64,000 bases of DNA, from assembly GCF_910589235.1 (NCBI RefSeq), contig NC_060957.1, forward strand, positions 14,121,867 to 14,185,866, read 5' to 3'. The notes below the pieces were generated by a model. That model worked only from the letters and a program-made list of their open reading frames with translations, was not told the DNA's origin and did no database searches. A program made the position numbers and the translations under genes. Shown one piece after another: positions 13,813 to 25,733 of the stretch (the first letter of the stretch is position 1; each line of letters starts with the position of its first letter). The DNA comes from Vespa crabro (lineage: Eukaryota; Arthropoda; Insecta; Hymenoptera; Vespidae).

Positions 13813-15187
13813 ACCGGTGGTGAACGTTCCTCCGGTATATAATTAATTGCTCGTCCGTTACGAACTCGTTACTTCGATTCGTGTTACGATATTACGGTGA
13901 ACGTGCTTCACTCGATAATTAATCATTTCCCTAGCGCTACATTTGCAGATACTTTGAAACGTACAAGTTTGCTTACGTATATCCTATATATGCGTTGCGT
14001 AGCTGAAGAATAAAATAAAAGAAAAAAGGAAGAAACAAAAAAAAAAACAAAAAAAGAAAAAAAAATAGAAGAAGAAGAAACGGAAAGATTAAAAATTCGA
14101 TTTAATTGCTGGGGCACGTACCGATCTCGCTATTGAGTTCTAATTTCGATTGAGAATACAGAGAATTTTTTTCTTTTACGAACGTACGTATATACGTACC
14201 ATGGACAAACGTTAATGGAGATCTACTGTGTTTCCCAATGGAATAATTTGCGAGTAGTGTAGAGACGTAATAAAAGAGAAAAAACAAAAAAAAAAAGAAA
14301 AAAAAAGCGTAATAAAACGAAATGGAAAAACAAAATGAAAAATATATTTATAACGACGATTTCGTACGGGACATTTTCCGCGATGTATCGTATCGCACGT
14401 AACATACGCGAACGAAAACGAGCGACGTTTCACGGATGGCTGAACGCGTTGAATCGGCACGAAAGCCGATTTCGAGGAGCAACGATTACCGAGCTTTCCC
14501 ATCGATTCCAAAATACCCTACCGTTTTTTCCCATTGATGCTATACCAAATTTTGTAATATCCGAGAGAATTCGAGGCGGCTCGAGTTGAAAACAAATCGT
14601 TCGTCCCTTCGAAAACGTTTTATTAGCGACCCACCCCTTCGTTATTTCGAATTAATATCGAGCTTTCAACGTTCGCGCAACCTCGCATAGGTAGTATTTA
14701 TTTTTTATTTCTTTCTATTCTTTTCGTTTTCTCTCTTTTTTTGTTTCTTTTTCTTTTTTTCATTTACGTGTTATTCTCTTGTTATTTGACGTGTTTCGAA
14801 AATAATACGAGAAAAGGGGAGATGGGAAGAAGGTAGATGGGAGAAGGAGAGAGGAGAGAATGAAGAAGGAAAAGGTACGTGCGCGCGCAATTAATTTCGA
14901 TGAAAGGCTAACGCGTTATCGCACCTTTTACATCGATGCAGCAACCCCCCTTCTCTCGATCATTCTCTTATTCGCGTATGTACTCGCGCGTCCGAGCGAG
15001 CAAGAGAAACGTAGAAACGCGAGAACGAGCGAACGAACGACCCCAAAAGAACGCGTCGCGTATTCGCACGCGTGCAGATCGCGGTCGGCGCGCGAAAGGG
15101 GCCGTCCCTTATCGATTCGAAACGATTTTAGAGGGTGGTTTTACCCCTCGACGTTTTTGATTTCGGCACGCAGCCTCCGAACGAAAA

Positions 15188-15221
15188 GGAGAGTAAGAGA
15201 GAGAGAGAGAGAGAGAGAGAG
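15188..15221. repeat. (GA)n microsatellite
   Basis: GA run, followed 135 bp on by a longer one at 15356-15407. Confidence 0.95.
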
Positions 15222-15351
15222 GGAAAGAGGATAACGCTTCGCCGCTTCGAATTAAGGGGTGAAGCCGAAGGAAGGGCTGCTGCTTTCCCTCGAGGCTCGA
15301 TCGTCAACGTAGACCAGGATGGAAAGATACGAAACTGGAAAGAACAAGAGT

Positions 15352-15355
<4 letters not shown>

Positions 15356-15407
<52 letters not shown>
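15356..15407. repeat. (GA)25 microsatellite
   Basis: Perfect GA run in the presumed netrin intron. Confidence 0.97.
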
Positions 15408-15410
<3 letters not shown>

Positions 15411-16169
15411 AAGGAAGAGAGGGTGGAAAAGATCGAGTTGGACTCGTCTGTTTTGTGTTTATTTTTTACATCTCGAAATCCCACCGAGAAGACACACCCC
15501 CATGCAATCCCTCGCTGCCCGATCAAATTCAATGAATATGCCTCCGATATGCAGTCCACAAAGAAAGAACGGAGAGAAAACTATCTCTTCTTTTTTCTCC
15601 TCTTTCCTTTTATACATATCCCGTTTGACGTTGACGAACGAAAATGTATTTTGTTACGAACCATCGACCAATTAATCCGAAATCTGTACGGTCCTCGAAT
15701 GTTTTCAAACGAAAGAAAAACAGAAAAAGAGAAGGGGGGAAAAAAAAACAAAACAAACCAGAGAAACAGATCGATCGATCGAATGAGTCTTCTATTTATC
15801 GTTAATAAATAAACGAGTATGCGTACACGAAACAAAGCTGGGAAACTGGTTCGGAATTGGTACCTCGCGAGTTAGCGTATCGCTCTCGATACTACGGGTA
15901 TCCAGTTTAACCAGCCGCATTCGTCTCGGTATCTAAACTCGGTTATCGGATTAAATAAATCCTTATCGGGTGGCAAAGGAAAAAGGGAGAGAGAGAGAGA
16001 GGAAGAGGGAGAGAGAGGGGGAAGAGAGAGAGAGAGAAGGGAAGAAAGTTGAAAAAAAGGACATAGATCGAGGCCGTGTTTTGCATTCCCCGACGGTCGA
16101 GCGTAACGCGCGAGCATAGATAATCGTCGTGTACGATCCCGGAGTCGCAGGAACAACAACACCTTTCAA

Positions 16170-16400
16170 GTTCCCTTCCTCCCTTGGCTCTCAGCCCTTC
16201 CGAACCGCTCTCGAATGTCAAACATTTTGACCTCCCACGCGGGAGATAGCAACTTCGCGGGTGTCGTTTAACGACACGGAACGCTCAAACGAGAACCCGG
16301 CCCTATTTTGAAATTCTCTCATTTTCACATGGCCCATTTCAGCCGCAATTACGGCCTGTGTCGGGGTAACAAAGTTAACGATCTATCGGATATCAAAGAG
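16170..16400. promoter_or_regulatory. Candidate conserved intronic island next to the netrin exon
   Basis: A complex, repeat-free stretch of about 200 bp just inside the intron, containing TTTCAGCCGCAATTACGG and GGGGTAACAAAGTTAACG. It shows no coding character. It could be an enhancer or unrelated unique DNA. Confidence 0.2.
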
Positions 16401-16498
16401 AAAAGTGGTATCAACGTTGTTTATTAACGCGAGAATAAGAAAACGGGTAAAAAATATGTCGAGTCTTATAAAAATCATAAAATGAAATCCGTGAGCCG

Positions 16499-16500
16499 AC
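16499..16500 (-). other. Splice donor of the netrin exon
   Basis: The minus strand reads CAAAG/GTCGGC. Reading on through it gives only GRLTDFIL and a stop, with no netrin similarity, so the frame must leave here. The phase (1) agrees with the expected next residues of the second EGF repeat. Confidence 0.75.
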
Positions 16501-17896
16501 CTTTGCACTCGTTGGCGTCCCTCGCAGTGGCCCTGGCCCAGGGTCGGTCAAAGTGGAATGGCCGACACCTCTCGCAATCTCTACCGGCGGTGTTGTGCTT
16601 GCACTCGCAGACGACCTCGCCGTCCTTGCCGGGGATGCACCTTGCCGCGTGGCCGTTGCACTTGCACCTGCCGCCCACGGCAAAGTCCGAGACGGCGTAG
16701 TGATGCGCGAGGGTACCGGTACCGACTACGTTCAAGCCACCAAGATTACTGGAGATCGTGGTGGTTGTCGTCGTGCCGATGGTGCTGGTGCTCCCGGTCA
16801 CCGCTACGAAGCCCATATCTTGCGCGACGTCGAGAGCGTCGTTCGATTGCATTTCGCGCGACGCGATCACCTGATGAGAATGAATCGACGGGGGAAGAGC
16901 GGTGACGAAACCGTCGACCCCGTGCAATAGATTGCTCTTTTGATTCTTCAATCTCTCCTCGCGTTCCCTCTCGCGTTCTCTCTCGCGTTTCGCGAGTTCC
17001 TCGACGCCGAGGCCTACGTGCTCGTCGACGACTCCCAATTGCGAGACCTGATCCTGACTGGGCTGTTGGGGCATGTGTAATCTGTTGAAGACGACCCTTA
17101 CGTCGGTCGCGGTTACCCAGTCTTGGAGAACCGGAGAATTGTCAAAGTCCGCCGCCGATGGCCGGCCCTCTAGGGTGCTGAAGGCTATCCGACCGACCGG
17201 TCCTAAACCGTCGCCTCCCGTGTAACGATGACTGTCCGTGCATCTTGCCTCCTGCTCGTTCGCCTTCGTGATCGTCGCCCTGTTTGGCCTACCGTAGACC
17301 CGCCGGCACTGGGACGAGTAGAACTGAAAGGGCTGCCAGGTCTTCCCGTAGTCCATCGACTTGTAAATGGCGATCGAGTCGGGCTTGGCAGCGCGCGGAC
17401 AGAACTGTAGGCTTACGTAAGTTAGCTCGTACTTCTTCCCGAGCGATAGGGTTAGCGTGACGTTGTCCGGCGGTGCGGAGAAGCTTTGCGACGTGACGAG
17501 GGGCTCGCTGCGCCAGCACGTCACGTTGTTCGGGTTGTTTAGGTCGGTCAGATAGCTAGCCGGGAATCGCCGCCTAGGCGTACTGTCGTCGCAAATGTGA
17601 CACTGCCCGATACCGATCGATCCACCGGCCTGCTCGTTTACGTCGCAATATCTCGTAGGACCTCCGCTACCACAGGTCGAGGAGGCCTCGACCGCCGCAC
17701 CGAACGCGGCGTTCACGAAATCCGGGATGCACCTTCTCGGCCTGTCCTCGTCGTAACAAGGATCCGAAGGGTTTTGTTGACTGGAGAACATTTTTGCATA
17801 AATTTCACCACCGGCGGTGGAACTCCTCGTTTGGACCAACACCAGGCCGCAAAGAGCGGCTAGGATCCACGAGGATCCTATCGAAATTATCGACAT
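16501..17896 (-). CDS. Netrin, first coding exon (signal peptide, laminin N-terminal domain, first EGF-like repeat); 3' part missing
   Basis: Netrins are secreted laminin-related cues that steer axons through Frazzled/DCC and Unc-5 receptors. The exon encodes 465 residues. It opens with a hydrophobic signal peptide (about 1-27). A laminin N-terminal domain follows (about 36-274) with family hallmarks DPCYDE, RRCIPDFVNAAFG, the Cys-rich CHICDD, NNPNNVTCW, KKYELTYVSLQFC, SMDYGKTWQPFQFYSSQC and WVTATDVRVVFNRLH. After an unusual 120-residue insertion comes HYAVSDFAVGGRCKCNGHAARC and the first EGF-like repeat, ending ATARDANECK. N124 and N145 are possible N-glycosylation sites. The ATG at 17896-17894 is the first after an in-frame TAA. 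The exon ends TGCAAAG/GTCGGC, a phase-1 donor leaving G, which suits the family's ECK-(A/E)-CNCN continuation. EGF repeats 2-3 and the C-terminal NTR domain must lie beyond the window or in unseen exons. Netrin identity is sure; which paralogue (A or B) is not. Confidence 0.95.
16700..17073 (-). other. Low-complexity insertion inside the netrin exon
   Basis: Residues about 275-396 lie between the end of the laminin N-terminal domain (VVFNRLH) and the conserved HYAVSDFAVGGRC. In typical vertebrate netrins this linker is only a couple of dozen residues. Here it holds a charged Arg-Glu run (about 304-313), a Ser/Gly/Thr-rich part with six Thr in a row (375-380), and little else with predicted fold. 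It is read straight through with no stop, so it is probably translated. Some insect netrins have extra sequence in this area, but this was not checked. Confidence 0.8.
16953..16990 (-). repeat. 12-bp tandem repeat in netrin coding sequence (Arg-Glu run)
   Basis: The coding strand reads CGCGAGAGAGAA, then CGCGAGAGGGAA, then a decayed third unit. It encodes alternating Arg and Glu at about residues 304-316. It stays in frame and resembles the GA microsatellites of the noncoding DNA, with CGC interruptions that would slow slippage. Confidence 0.9.
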
Positions 17897-17950
17897 TATT
17901 TTCCTTTATTTTCTTCCCCTTTCGATTTTACGAAGTATCAGGAAGATCTT

Positions 17951-17956
<6 letters not shown>

Positions 17957-18005
<49 letters not shown>
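17957..18005. repeat. (CT)24 tract upstream of netrin
   Basis: A near-perfect CT dinucleotide run lies about 60 bp upstream of the netrin ATG, reading (GA)n on the coding strand. In flies, GA runs bind GAGA factor or CLAMP and often sit in promoters or 5' leaders. Whether this one acts that way is inference. Confidence 0.95.
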
Positions 18006-18009
<4 letters not shown>

Positions 18010-18171
18010 TCTCGTACCGCGGAGCCCTTTCAGAGGCACCCCGAACTCTGACCCCTTTGTAAAAGGGAGGGAAACGAGAGGGAAGGAAATGACGTCGAAC
18101 CCTTTTCTCTGCTCTCTACTTTTCTCTCTTTCTCTTTCTATCCCACACACCTTTTCTTTACATCCTTCTCA

Positions 18172-18237
18172 TCGTCGTCGTCGTTGTCGTTGTCGTCGTC
18201 GTCGTCGCCGTCGTCGCCGTCGACGTCGTCGTCGTTG
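18172..18237. repeat. (CGT)n trinucleotide array
   Basis: About 22 units of CGT with TGT and CGC variants, about 300 bp upstream of the netrin ATG. Confidence 0.95.
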
Positions 18238-18797
18238 TCATATCGACGCTTTCTATGAGATCCTTGGTTATTTCTCTTCTTCTCCTTCCTTCCTTTTCAG
18301 GCCTCCTCGTGCGACCAAAAAACAGTTTCAGATTCGTACATGGAAGAGGATCTCTCGAAAGGTAACAAAAGGAGACCGTATATCCGCTTTGCGAAGGAAA
18401 ACTTTGGCTCGATCGTAAGGACAAAAAGAAAAGAAACGGAAAAGTTCTCTTTTTTCTTTTTTTTTTTTTTTAGGTGTACCCTGTGCAAGAGTACAATCGC
18501 CTCAGTAGCTTCATTACTACCGATCAATCTGATATCCTGCAAACGATCATAGAATCTTTCTCGATGGGCGATCAGCGATTTAGCCGGTATGTAGAAGGTA
18601 ATATAGCGAGGAAAGGGAATGAATCGCGGAACACGACGCTCAACTCGGACGCGAGAAATGACAAGGAGAGAAAAAAAAAGCAACCCTAACTTCGTGGCGG
18701 CTCGCCGCTAACTGAGCCGCCGTCCTCGCGCGATGCACGTCCGAACTGCTCGGAGTCCCTCTCTCGCTCTAAACCCTCCCCACCCCTTTCCACTATC

Positions 18798-18801
<4 letters not shown>

Positions 18802-18828
<27 letters not shown>
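18802..18828. repeat. (CT)n microsatellite
   Basis: Perfect run, followed by a looser CT-rich stretch to 18863. Confidence 0.94.
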
Positions 18829-18832
<4 letters not shown>

Positions 18833-18970
18833 CTCTCTTTCTCACTCTATCTTTCTCTCTCTCGCACACACGTAGACGTTCGTTCCAACTCCGTTCGTCG
18901 GTGCTCGTCGACCACCCTACTCGTCCAATCCAACTACGTGCTCTCTCCCCACCACTCGAGAACGCGTCCG

Positions 18971-19016
18971 TGGATCCTCCGGATCCAGAAGGATGCTGCG
19001 TGGTAGCGCACGCAGC
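18971..19016. other. Two adjacent perfect hairpins
   Basis: 18971-18987 is TGGATCC, a 3-nt spacer, and GGATCCA. 18995-19016 is GCTGCGTG, a 6-nt loop, and CACGCAGC. Both arms match exactly and both lie about 1.1 kb upstream of the netrin ATG, in complex sequence. Confidence 0.8.
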
Positions 19017-21231
19017 AGAAACCTGCGGAAACGAACGGATGGATGGATCGCCTACGGGAAGGGAGGGGGGTCGGAGAGGCAGGACGGCCGATTTCACTGT
19101 ATTCGCCGTGTACCCGCGTCATATGCGATTGGAAGATTATCCGAGTTCGATCGTTTTTTTCCCCCTCCCCTCCCCCTTACCATCTTCTTTTTTTCTATAC
19201 ATTTTATTTTCTTTTTTCTTCTTCTTCCTTTTTTATTCCTCTCAAATACACATACATTTTGCCTTTTACGAGAAATATCCTTTTCGATTATCAAAATTTA
19301 ACGACATTTTAGATGAAATTCTTCTAGAACGAAATAATACATGTTTATCTTACACGTGATCGACGGACGGGGGAGAGGGTTGGGGAGAAGTAGAAAAAAG
19401 AGAAAACGGTACATTGTAAGATGGAATAAGATTGAGAGAAAACGCAGGTAACGAGGTAGGCGTAAGAGTCACGCGATCTCCTTCGACGCGATGGACCAGA
19501 TTCTCTCGGGTCTTGACAGCTTGAAATTTAACGTCTTGAAATTATAAGTTGCACGGCAGAAGAACCGAGCCGAAGAAAGAAGAAAAAATCATCGGATTTA
19601 TTTGGCCGAGCGATTATTTCGAACCGTCTCGGCCGCGAACGAAACGCAAAGACCATCCAGAGGAGAGAAATCCACGAGAGAGGAACGAACCTCTTCTCTA
19701 TCTCTCTTTCTCTCTGTCTCTCTGTCTCTCTACATTTATATATACGTTTATAACACACGCACACACACACACACATATATATATATTTATATATATATAT
19801 ATGTGAGTATATATCCGGAACCCTTCAACGAGCGGCATTCGTTAATCGAATTAATATAATCTCGGCGGGCAGCGAGCCGGACACGCGCGGCCGTGATGAC
19901 GGTCCCTGACTTTGGGCTTTTCGGCTTAGCCTCGACTTCCTTCTTCTTCTTTTTATTTTTATTTTTATTTTTCATGTTTGTTTTACGCCGCTTTCAAACT
20001 TTAAAAGTTTGCGCGCGTCCCGTAACCCAAACTCTCTTTCTCTCTCTCTCTCTTTCCCTCCTCCGATCGGAAGTACTTTGAACGAGTTTTCTTAATGGAA
20101 CGAACAATGAGAGGAAACAATATAATCCTGGATGAATGAATTTATCTTAGGGTTAGGATTAGACGGTGGAGTTTTCTTCTTCTTCTTCTTCTTCTTCTTC
20201 TAAAAAGGATTCAAACGATCGAACGATTATCGCGTCTATACGTTGTAATTATCGTAAAGATCGAGAGATTCGTGTTGGGATCGATGATTCTTTTCGGATT
20301 AACGCCGTCCACCGTAAAATTGATCCTCTCCGACGAGGAAGAAAAAAGAAAAAAAAGAAAAGAAAAAGATCTTGATACGATCGAGCGTGTTACCTCTAAA
20401 ACATAAGTAGAAAAAAGAAAGAGAAAAGAAAAGATGAATATGAAGAATAGGGAGGAAGAGAAGATAAATTCTGATCAAATAATTTATTAAACGTTCGCCA
20501 TTTCATGGTATTTTACAATGTTACAAGACAACGACGAGTATCCTCCACGTCGTTCGCGAATCTTTTTGCGGTTGGTCGCGAAAGTTTACGTCGAGTTATC
20601 CGTGAAAAACACATTGCGGTACTAAAAAGAATCGCAACGAGACGAAAGCGGCGGCTTCTTCTTCATCTTCATCTTCTTCTTTTTAGTTTTGTTTATATTT
20701 TTTCTTTCATTTATCTTTCAGAGAGAGATCAATTTAGATCTCGAATCCTAGAAAAGTTACGAAACGAATTTCGTTCGTTTGATATATTATAATATATATT
20801 ATACGTACATATGTATAATACGCGTGTGATATACATATATAAATATAATTTATTAAAATGACCGCTCGTGTCCGTTGCGATCCGCGCTTTTCCTGCTCAT
20901 ATTTTTCTCTCTGTTTTATTTTCTTAATTCTTTCCATCCTTTCTTTCTTTTTTTTTTTCTTTTTTTTTTTTTTTTCTTGTTTTCGTTTGTTCTCTCTACG
21001 AAGCTTACATTACGCCTAAAAAGTTAATATAGTATTTGTACGAAATACCGTTGAAAGTAACGCGTGACACCTCGAGGAAGCTCTCAGTGGCGGTGAAACG
21101 ATCGGTCGGTTCGGAGGAGAGAAAACTTATCGGACTGATCGATGCGGTGTGTATCTGTGTATTATGTGTTGTATTTCTGTGTCCTGTATTTTATCGCTCT
21201 CTCTAGTAACTTTTCTCTTTTTATAATCCTC

Positions 21232-21293
<62 letters not shown>

Positions 21294-21310
21294 ATTATTA
21301 TTATTATTAA
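21232..21310. repeat. (TTA)n array
   Basis: About 25 copies of TTA with one ATA interruption; AT-only and easily melted. Confidence 0.97.
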
Positions 21311-21409
21311 TTTTATTCTGTTCCTCAATTAGCAACTCGCGAGTGGGAATCACCGAAAACATTTTTTTTCTTTCTCTTTATATACCGTTTAACTACTAAC
21401 TCGTTTAAT

Positions 21410-21411
<2 letters not shown>

Positions 21412-21449
<38 letters not shown>
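21412..21449. repeat. (AG)n microsatellite
   Basis: Perfect AG run. Confidence 0.96.
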
Positions 21450-21451
<2 letters not shown>

Positions 21452-22484
21452 CTGCGCGCGATGGAACGAAAGTGTCATAATTAATGAATATGTTAACATG
21501 TTTTTCATTTTCTTACCTTTTCTATTTTTTTATTCATTTTTTTATTTTTCTATTTTTTTACTTTTTTCTGAAACATGGATATCAATGTAAAAACACAAAA
21601 TTAAAGAAAAAGAGAGAGAGAGAGAGAGAGAAATGATATGCAAATTTTTTATCATCCAGAGAAGATTAATCAGTATTTTTTCCATAACAAATAAAAAAAG
21701 AAAAGTACTTCTACATCGGTAATCGTTTTAATTCCATCGTGCAAAGAATCTAGAATTTGTCCTAAACGTTATGCACAAATGAAACGATCGGCTCCTATCG
21801 TCATCGTTTATTCGAGATAGAAGCGTCCTTTTCCATCGGTGATTACGCTAATTATAAATACATCTAGTTCGTCTCAAAAATGGCGATCGTGTCGTCGACC
21901 ATATCGTTTAGAAAGTCCACGAACGAGATCACAGAGACAGAGATAGATACATATTTTATCGGTTTTCGAAGCGCATTGATCTAAAACAGATTGAAAGGAA
22001 AATTTACTTCATAAAAGGCAGACTCTCGTTAAAAGTATGGCCGAGGTTTGCTGAGACGACAGGCGGGGACATAAAAGAGTTCGTATTTATGTGTGTTTTC
22101 GTGTTTATGTACGTGTATATGCATTTAGCAGTGATAAAATTCCTAGGAACGCGCCTCTGGCACTTTTCTTTGTCTTTTTCTTTCTTTTTTTTTGTTCGTC
22201 GTCATCATTTTCTTGTTTTTTGAAATATCACGTATTTTTCTGTACCGTACCTGTGTTTACGCGCACATACGTACGAATTTTTTTATTCGTGTGTATGTGT
22301 TGGTATGTGCATACGCGCGTGTATATACCTTCCGGTGAGTTTGCTATATGCATTTTTAAGTGTTAACATTTGTCCCTTTTTTTTTCTTCTCATACGAGAC
22401 ACTTTCCACATTTCTCTTTCTTTTCCTGCGATCATTTTTCCCGCTCCAGCTTTTTCGTATCATTCTACTCATCTTGATCATATA

Positions 22485-22525
22485 CATTTATATGTATATA
22501 TTTATATTATATACCTTCATTATTC

Positions 22526-22556
<31 letters not shown>

Positions 22557-22612
22557 ATTTTATGTATTTACATATATATATATAAATACATATATATATG
22601 TCTCATATATCT
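22485..22612. repeat. (TA)n-rich block
   Basis: AT alternation with short ATTT and ATGT breaks over about 130 bp; low melting. Confidence 0.9.
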
Positions 22613-23267
22613 TTATCTTAATTTTTGTGTAGAAACAATAACTCTTTCTCCTTTCCCTTTCACACACTCTCTCTCTCTCTCTCTCTCTTTATTTTTTTTC
22701 TTTTATTTTATCTCTTTTTCACAGAGAATCGTCGTTCAGTTTACCGTCTCGTTCTTTTACCATTACCAGTAATTAATTTGTTTGAGTTGACAAAAAAAAA
22801 AAAAAAAAAAAGAAAGAAGAAAAAGAAAAAGAAAAAAAGAAAAGAAAGAAGAAAAATTAAATGAAGAACGCATTTCGAAATTTTATTACTTTCCTTACAT
22901 CGCAATAGATTAAATTTCGCATAATTCTACATGAAAAGTGAAAAGAAAAGTATAAAGAACAAAGAATGGATTACGAATCAACTTTTTTCGATTGTATTTC
23001 TTTTTTTTTGTCTTTCGAACGAAGCAATGAACTGTTCGACGATATTATTTCAACGATAAAATTTCATTGGTTCATTGTTCGCAAACTGTTGTTGTATTTT
23101 TTGATAAAAGCCAATACACAAGGGAGAGGCTCACACGTGTAAAATTTTTACGCCGAGACTCGTGCGTCTCTTTCTTTCTTTCTTCCTTCCTTCCTTCCTT
23201 TCTTTCTTTCTTTCTTTCTCTTTCACTCTTTCATTCTCATTCTCATTCTTTCATTTTAATCTTCTTA

Positions 23268-23271
<4 letters not shown>

Positions 23272-23335
<64 letters not shown>
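23272..23335. repeat. (CT)32 microsatellite
   Basis: Perfect CT run, preceded by TTCC/TTTC tetranucleotide repeats from about 23170. Confidence 0.97.
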
Positions 23336-23339
<4 letters not shown>

Positions 23340-23784
23340 TTTTTACGAAAATTACAGTCTTCAATGGGAATTCGGCAGCGATAAGAAATTAACGGAGGAT
23401 ATGCATTTTTGTGCAATGTTCCCATGTAAACAATTTATATAGATTATATATGCACGTAATATATTTCCTTTTTTTCTCTTCTCTTTATGCGCGTCTTTCA
23501 CCGCATTTTTCATCGTCTTTACCAACGCATTTATTTTCTCCTTCACTCTAATCATTATAATCATTATACTCGGAAAGCATTCCATCTCTTTTAGTTTTCT
23601 TCTTTTCGTAAAAAGCCAAAACATTCCTCAAGTTCTTAACGTGAAACGCGAGTAAAATACAAGTATTTACAACATAGCAATCTGTCCACGATCGCTTTCG
23701 ATGATTTCCACTAATTAATCGCTAAATTATTTTATTGCGCGTTAATCTTCGGTCTGTTTTGTAAAATCCAATCGACGAGTCTCT

Positions 23785-23788
<4 letters not shown>

Positions 23789-23821
<33 letters not shown>
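23789..23821. repeat. (CT)n microsatellite
   Basis: CT run followed by three GTCT units. Confidence 0.95.
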
Positions 23822-23824
<3 letters not shown>

Positions 23825-24418
23825 GTCTGTCATTGCTTACGACATAAAGAGAAAAAGAAGAAAATTAAAAATAAATTTTTAATAAAATAGAAAAAATATT
23901 CAAAAGAATCTATAGAGGAATATTAAATTGTGTGTGTATATGTGTATGTCTGTGTATGCAGCTGTAAAAATCCTGGAAGTATGCACAAAGACGCGATCTC
24001 TCGACGATCGTAAAAAGATTTTCCTCATCTTTGGATTTATTTCATTACTTATCTAATTACGTATCTAAGGTCACCTATTACCTCTCTTTTCTATATCGTT
24101 GAATATCGATCATCGAGATTTCGCATCAGTTTCTAAATAGTTTCTCGCTAAATTAATTAGTACCAAATAAATTACTAAATATAAAATTCATGTATATATA
24201 CGTGTGAGTGTGTGTCTCTGTATATATACATATATATCATGTGTGTGTATATATATATATATACACACATATATCGTATGTTTACACCAAATAATCACGG
24301 TCGAAGACAATTTTTCGTATGAGCATATTTTGGTACTTGGGGAAAGGGGTTATTTTCGTATTTCGTTCAAACATTTTTCTACCTTATCCTTTTTTGTATT
24401 TTCCATTTTCCGATTATC

Positions 24419-24420
<2 letters not shown>

Positions 24421-24474
<54 letters not shown>
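24421..24474. repeat. (CT)27 microsatellite
   Basis: Perfect CT run. Confidence 0.97.
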
Positions 24475-24487
<13 letters not shown>

Positions 24488-24596
24488 ATGTCTTACATAC
24501 ATACGCAAAGAACAGGCACGCTTTTCACTCTCATACTTTCTCTTTCGTATGCCCATGAGATATAACTTAACGCCTATGTCCAATATATTATATATT

Positions 24597-24597
24597 A

Positions 24598-24658
<61 letters not shown>

Positions 24659-24819
24659 TTAATAATAATAATAGTAATATAATAATAGTTATAATAATAA
24701 TGATAATGGTGGTGTCGACAATGAGAATGATAATGACGACAATAATAATATTGGTGATTGATGATAATAATAAAAATAATAATTATATAATATAATAGTT
24801 ATAATATATAATAAGAAGA

Positions 24820-24886
<67 letters not shown>

Positions 24887-24887
24887 G
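24597..24887. repeat. Two (AAT)n arrays with a diverged centre
   Basis: Long AAT runs at about 24597-24675 and 24821-24887 flank 150 bp of decayed AAT/GAT-like sequence. It looks like one old array that has mutated in the middle. Confidence 0.93.
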
Positions 24888-25691
24888 AAAATCGTATCAT
24901 CAAATATATTAATTTTAAATAATATAATTTCTAACAAATCACCCTCCATTCAACAAATAAACAAAATTAACGTGGTTGTTCGTTTCAACTTGGAATTTTG
25001 TATAGAAGTGGCTAACGTTTTTATTATTAATAAGGGAAAAGATTCCGTGTGTGTATATGTGTGTGTGTTTGTTTAATGTACGAATCTTCGGACGTGGAGT
25101 CACGTGACTTTTACTCGTAACTCGCGCGTTAACGTCATTTAAAATAGAAGTATTTTTTATTTCTCCTCGTTCGACGTCTTTTCGAACACGTACACCTCTC
25201 TTCTCTTTCTTTTTAATTATTTCCTTTTTTTTTTTTTTTTGGCATACTACCGTCATACATTTGCTACTCACTAAATGGATTATACTTTACGATGACTCGC
25301 AATAATATTTACTACTAAAGGGGGGAGGAGGTCGATAAGGAAGGGACATAGGGAAAGAATAGTAATAATAATAATATTATAAATAATCACGCTTCTCGCG
25401 CGATTGAACGAGAGATCGTGATTAAAGAGGGGGGGGGGGGGAAGAAAAAAAAAAAGAAAAGAAAAGAAACAAAAAGGACAAAGTTGCGAGAAAAATATGT
25501 AAAAGAAAAAAGAAAAGAAAATCGTGTATTCCCGAGACTCGCAGTATGGTGTTTGTATGTGTGCGTGTACGCGCGTGCGCGTATATGCGAATGTTTGTAC
25601 GTGGCTATGTGTGGTAGATGCGCGTGGGAGACTATCGTCGGACGATGAGGGTATTGGATGAAAAAATAAAATTTCCGCGTTTGCTTCTGTT

Positions 25692-25729
<38 letters not shown>
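25692..25729. repeat. (GA)n microsatellite
   Basis: Perfect GA run. A 12-G homopolymer lies 250 bp away at about 25430-25441. Confidence 0.95.

Positions 25730-25733
<4 letters not shown>

Larger units (their letters stand above)
1..16498 (-). other. Presumed long netrin intron, 3' end outside window; no gene recognised
   Basis: No exon with netrin EGF 2/3 or NTR-domain residues was recognised on the minus strand, and no convincing gene was seen on either strand. The stretch holds simple repeats, poly-A/poly-T tracts (for example 585-611, 3110-3142, 5424-5440, 11294-11315) and blocks of complex, moderately GC-rich sequence. The complex blocks include 4080-4320, 7260-7700, 8640-8920, 12540-12700 and 16170-16400. 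Short exons could have been missed by eye. Confidence 0.55.

Noticed and set aside
16553..16930. Plus-strand frames opposite the netrin exon
   Set aside because: Antisense shadows of the netrin coding sequence.
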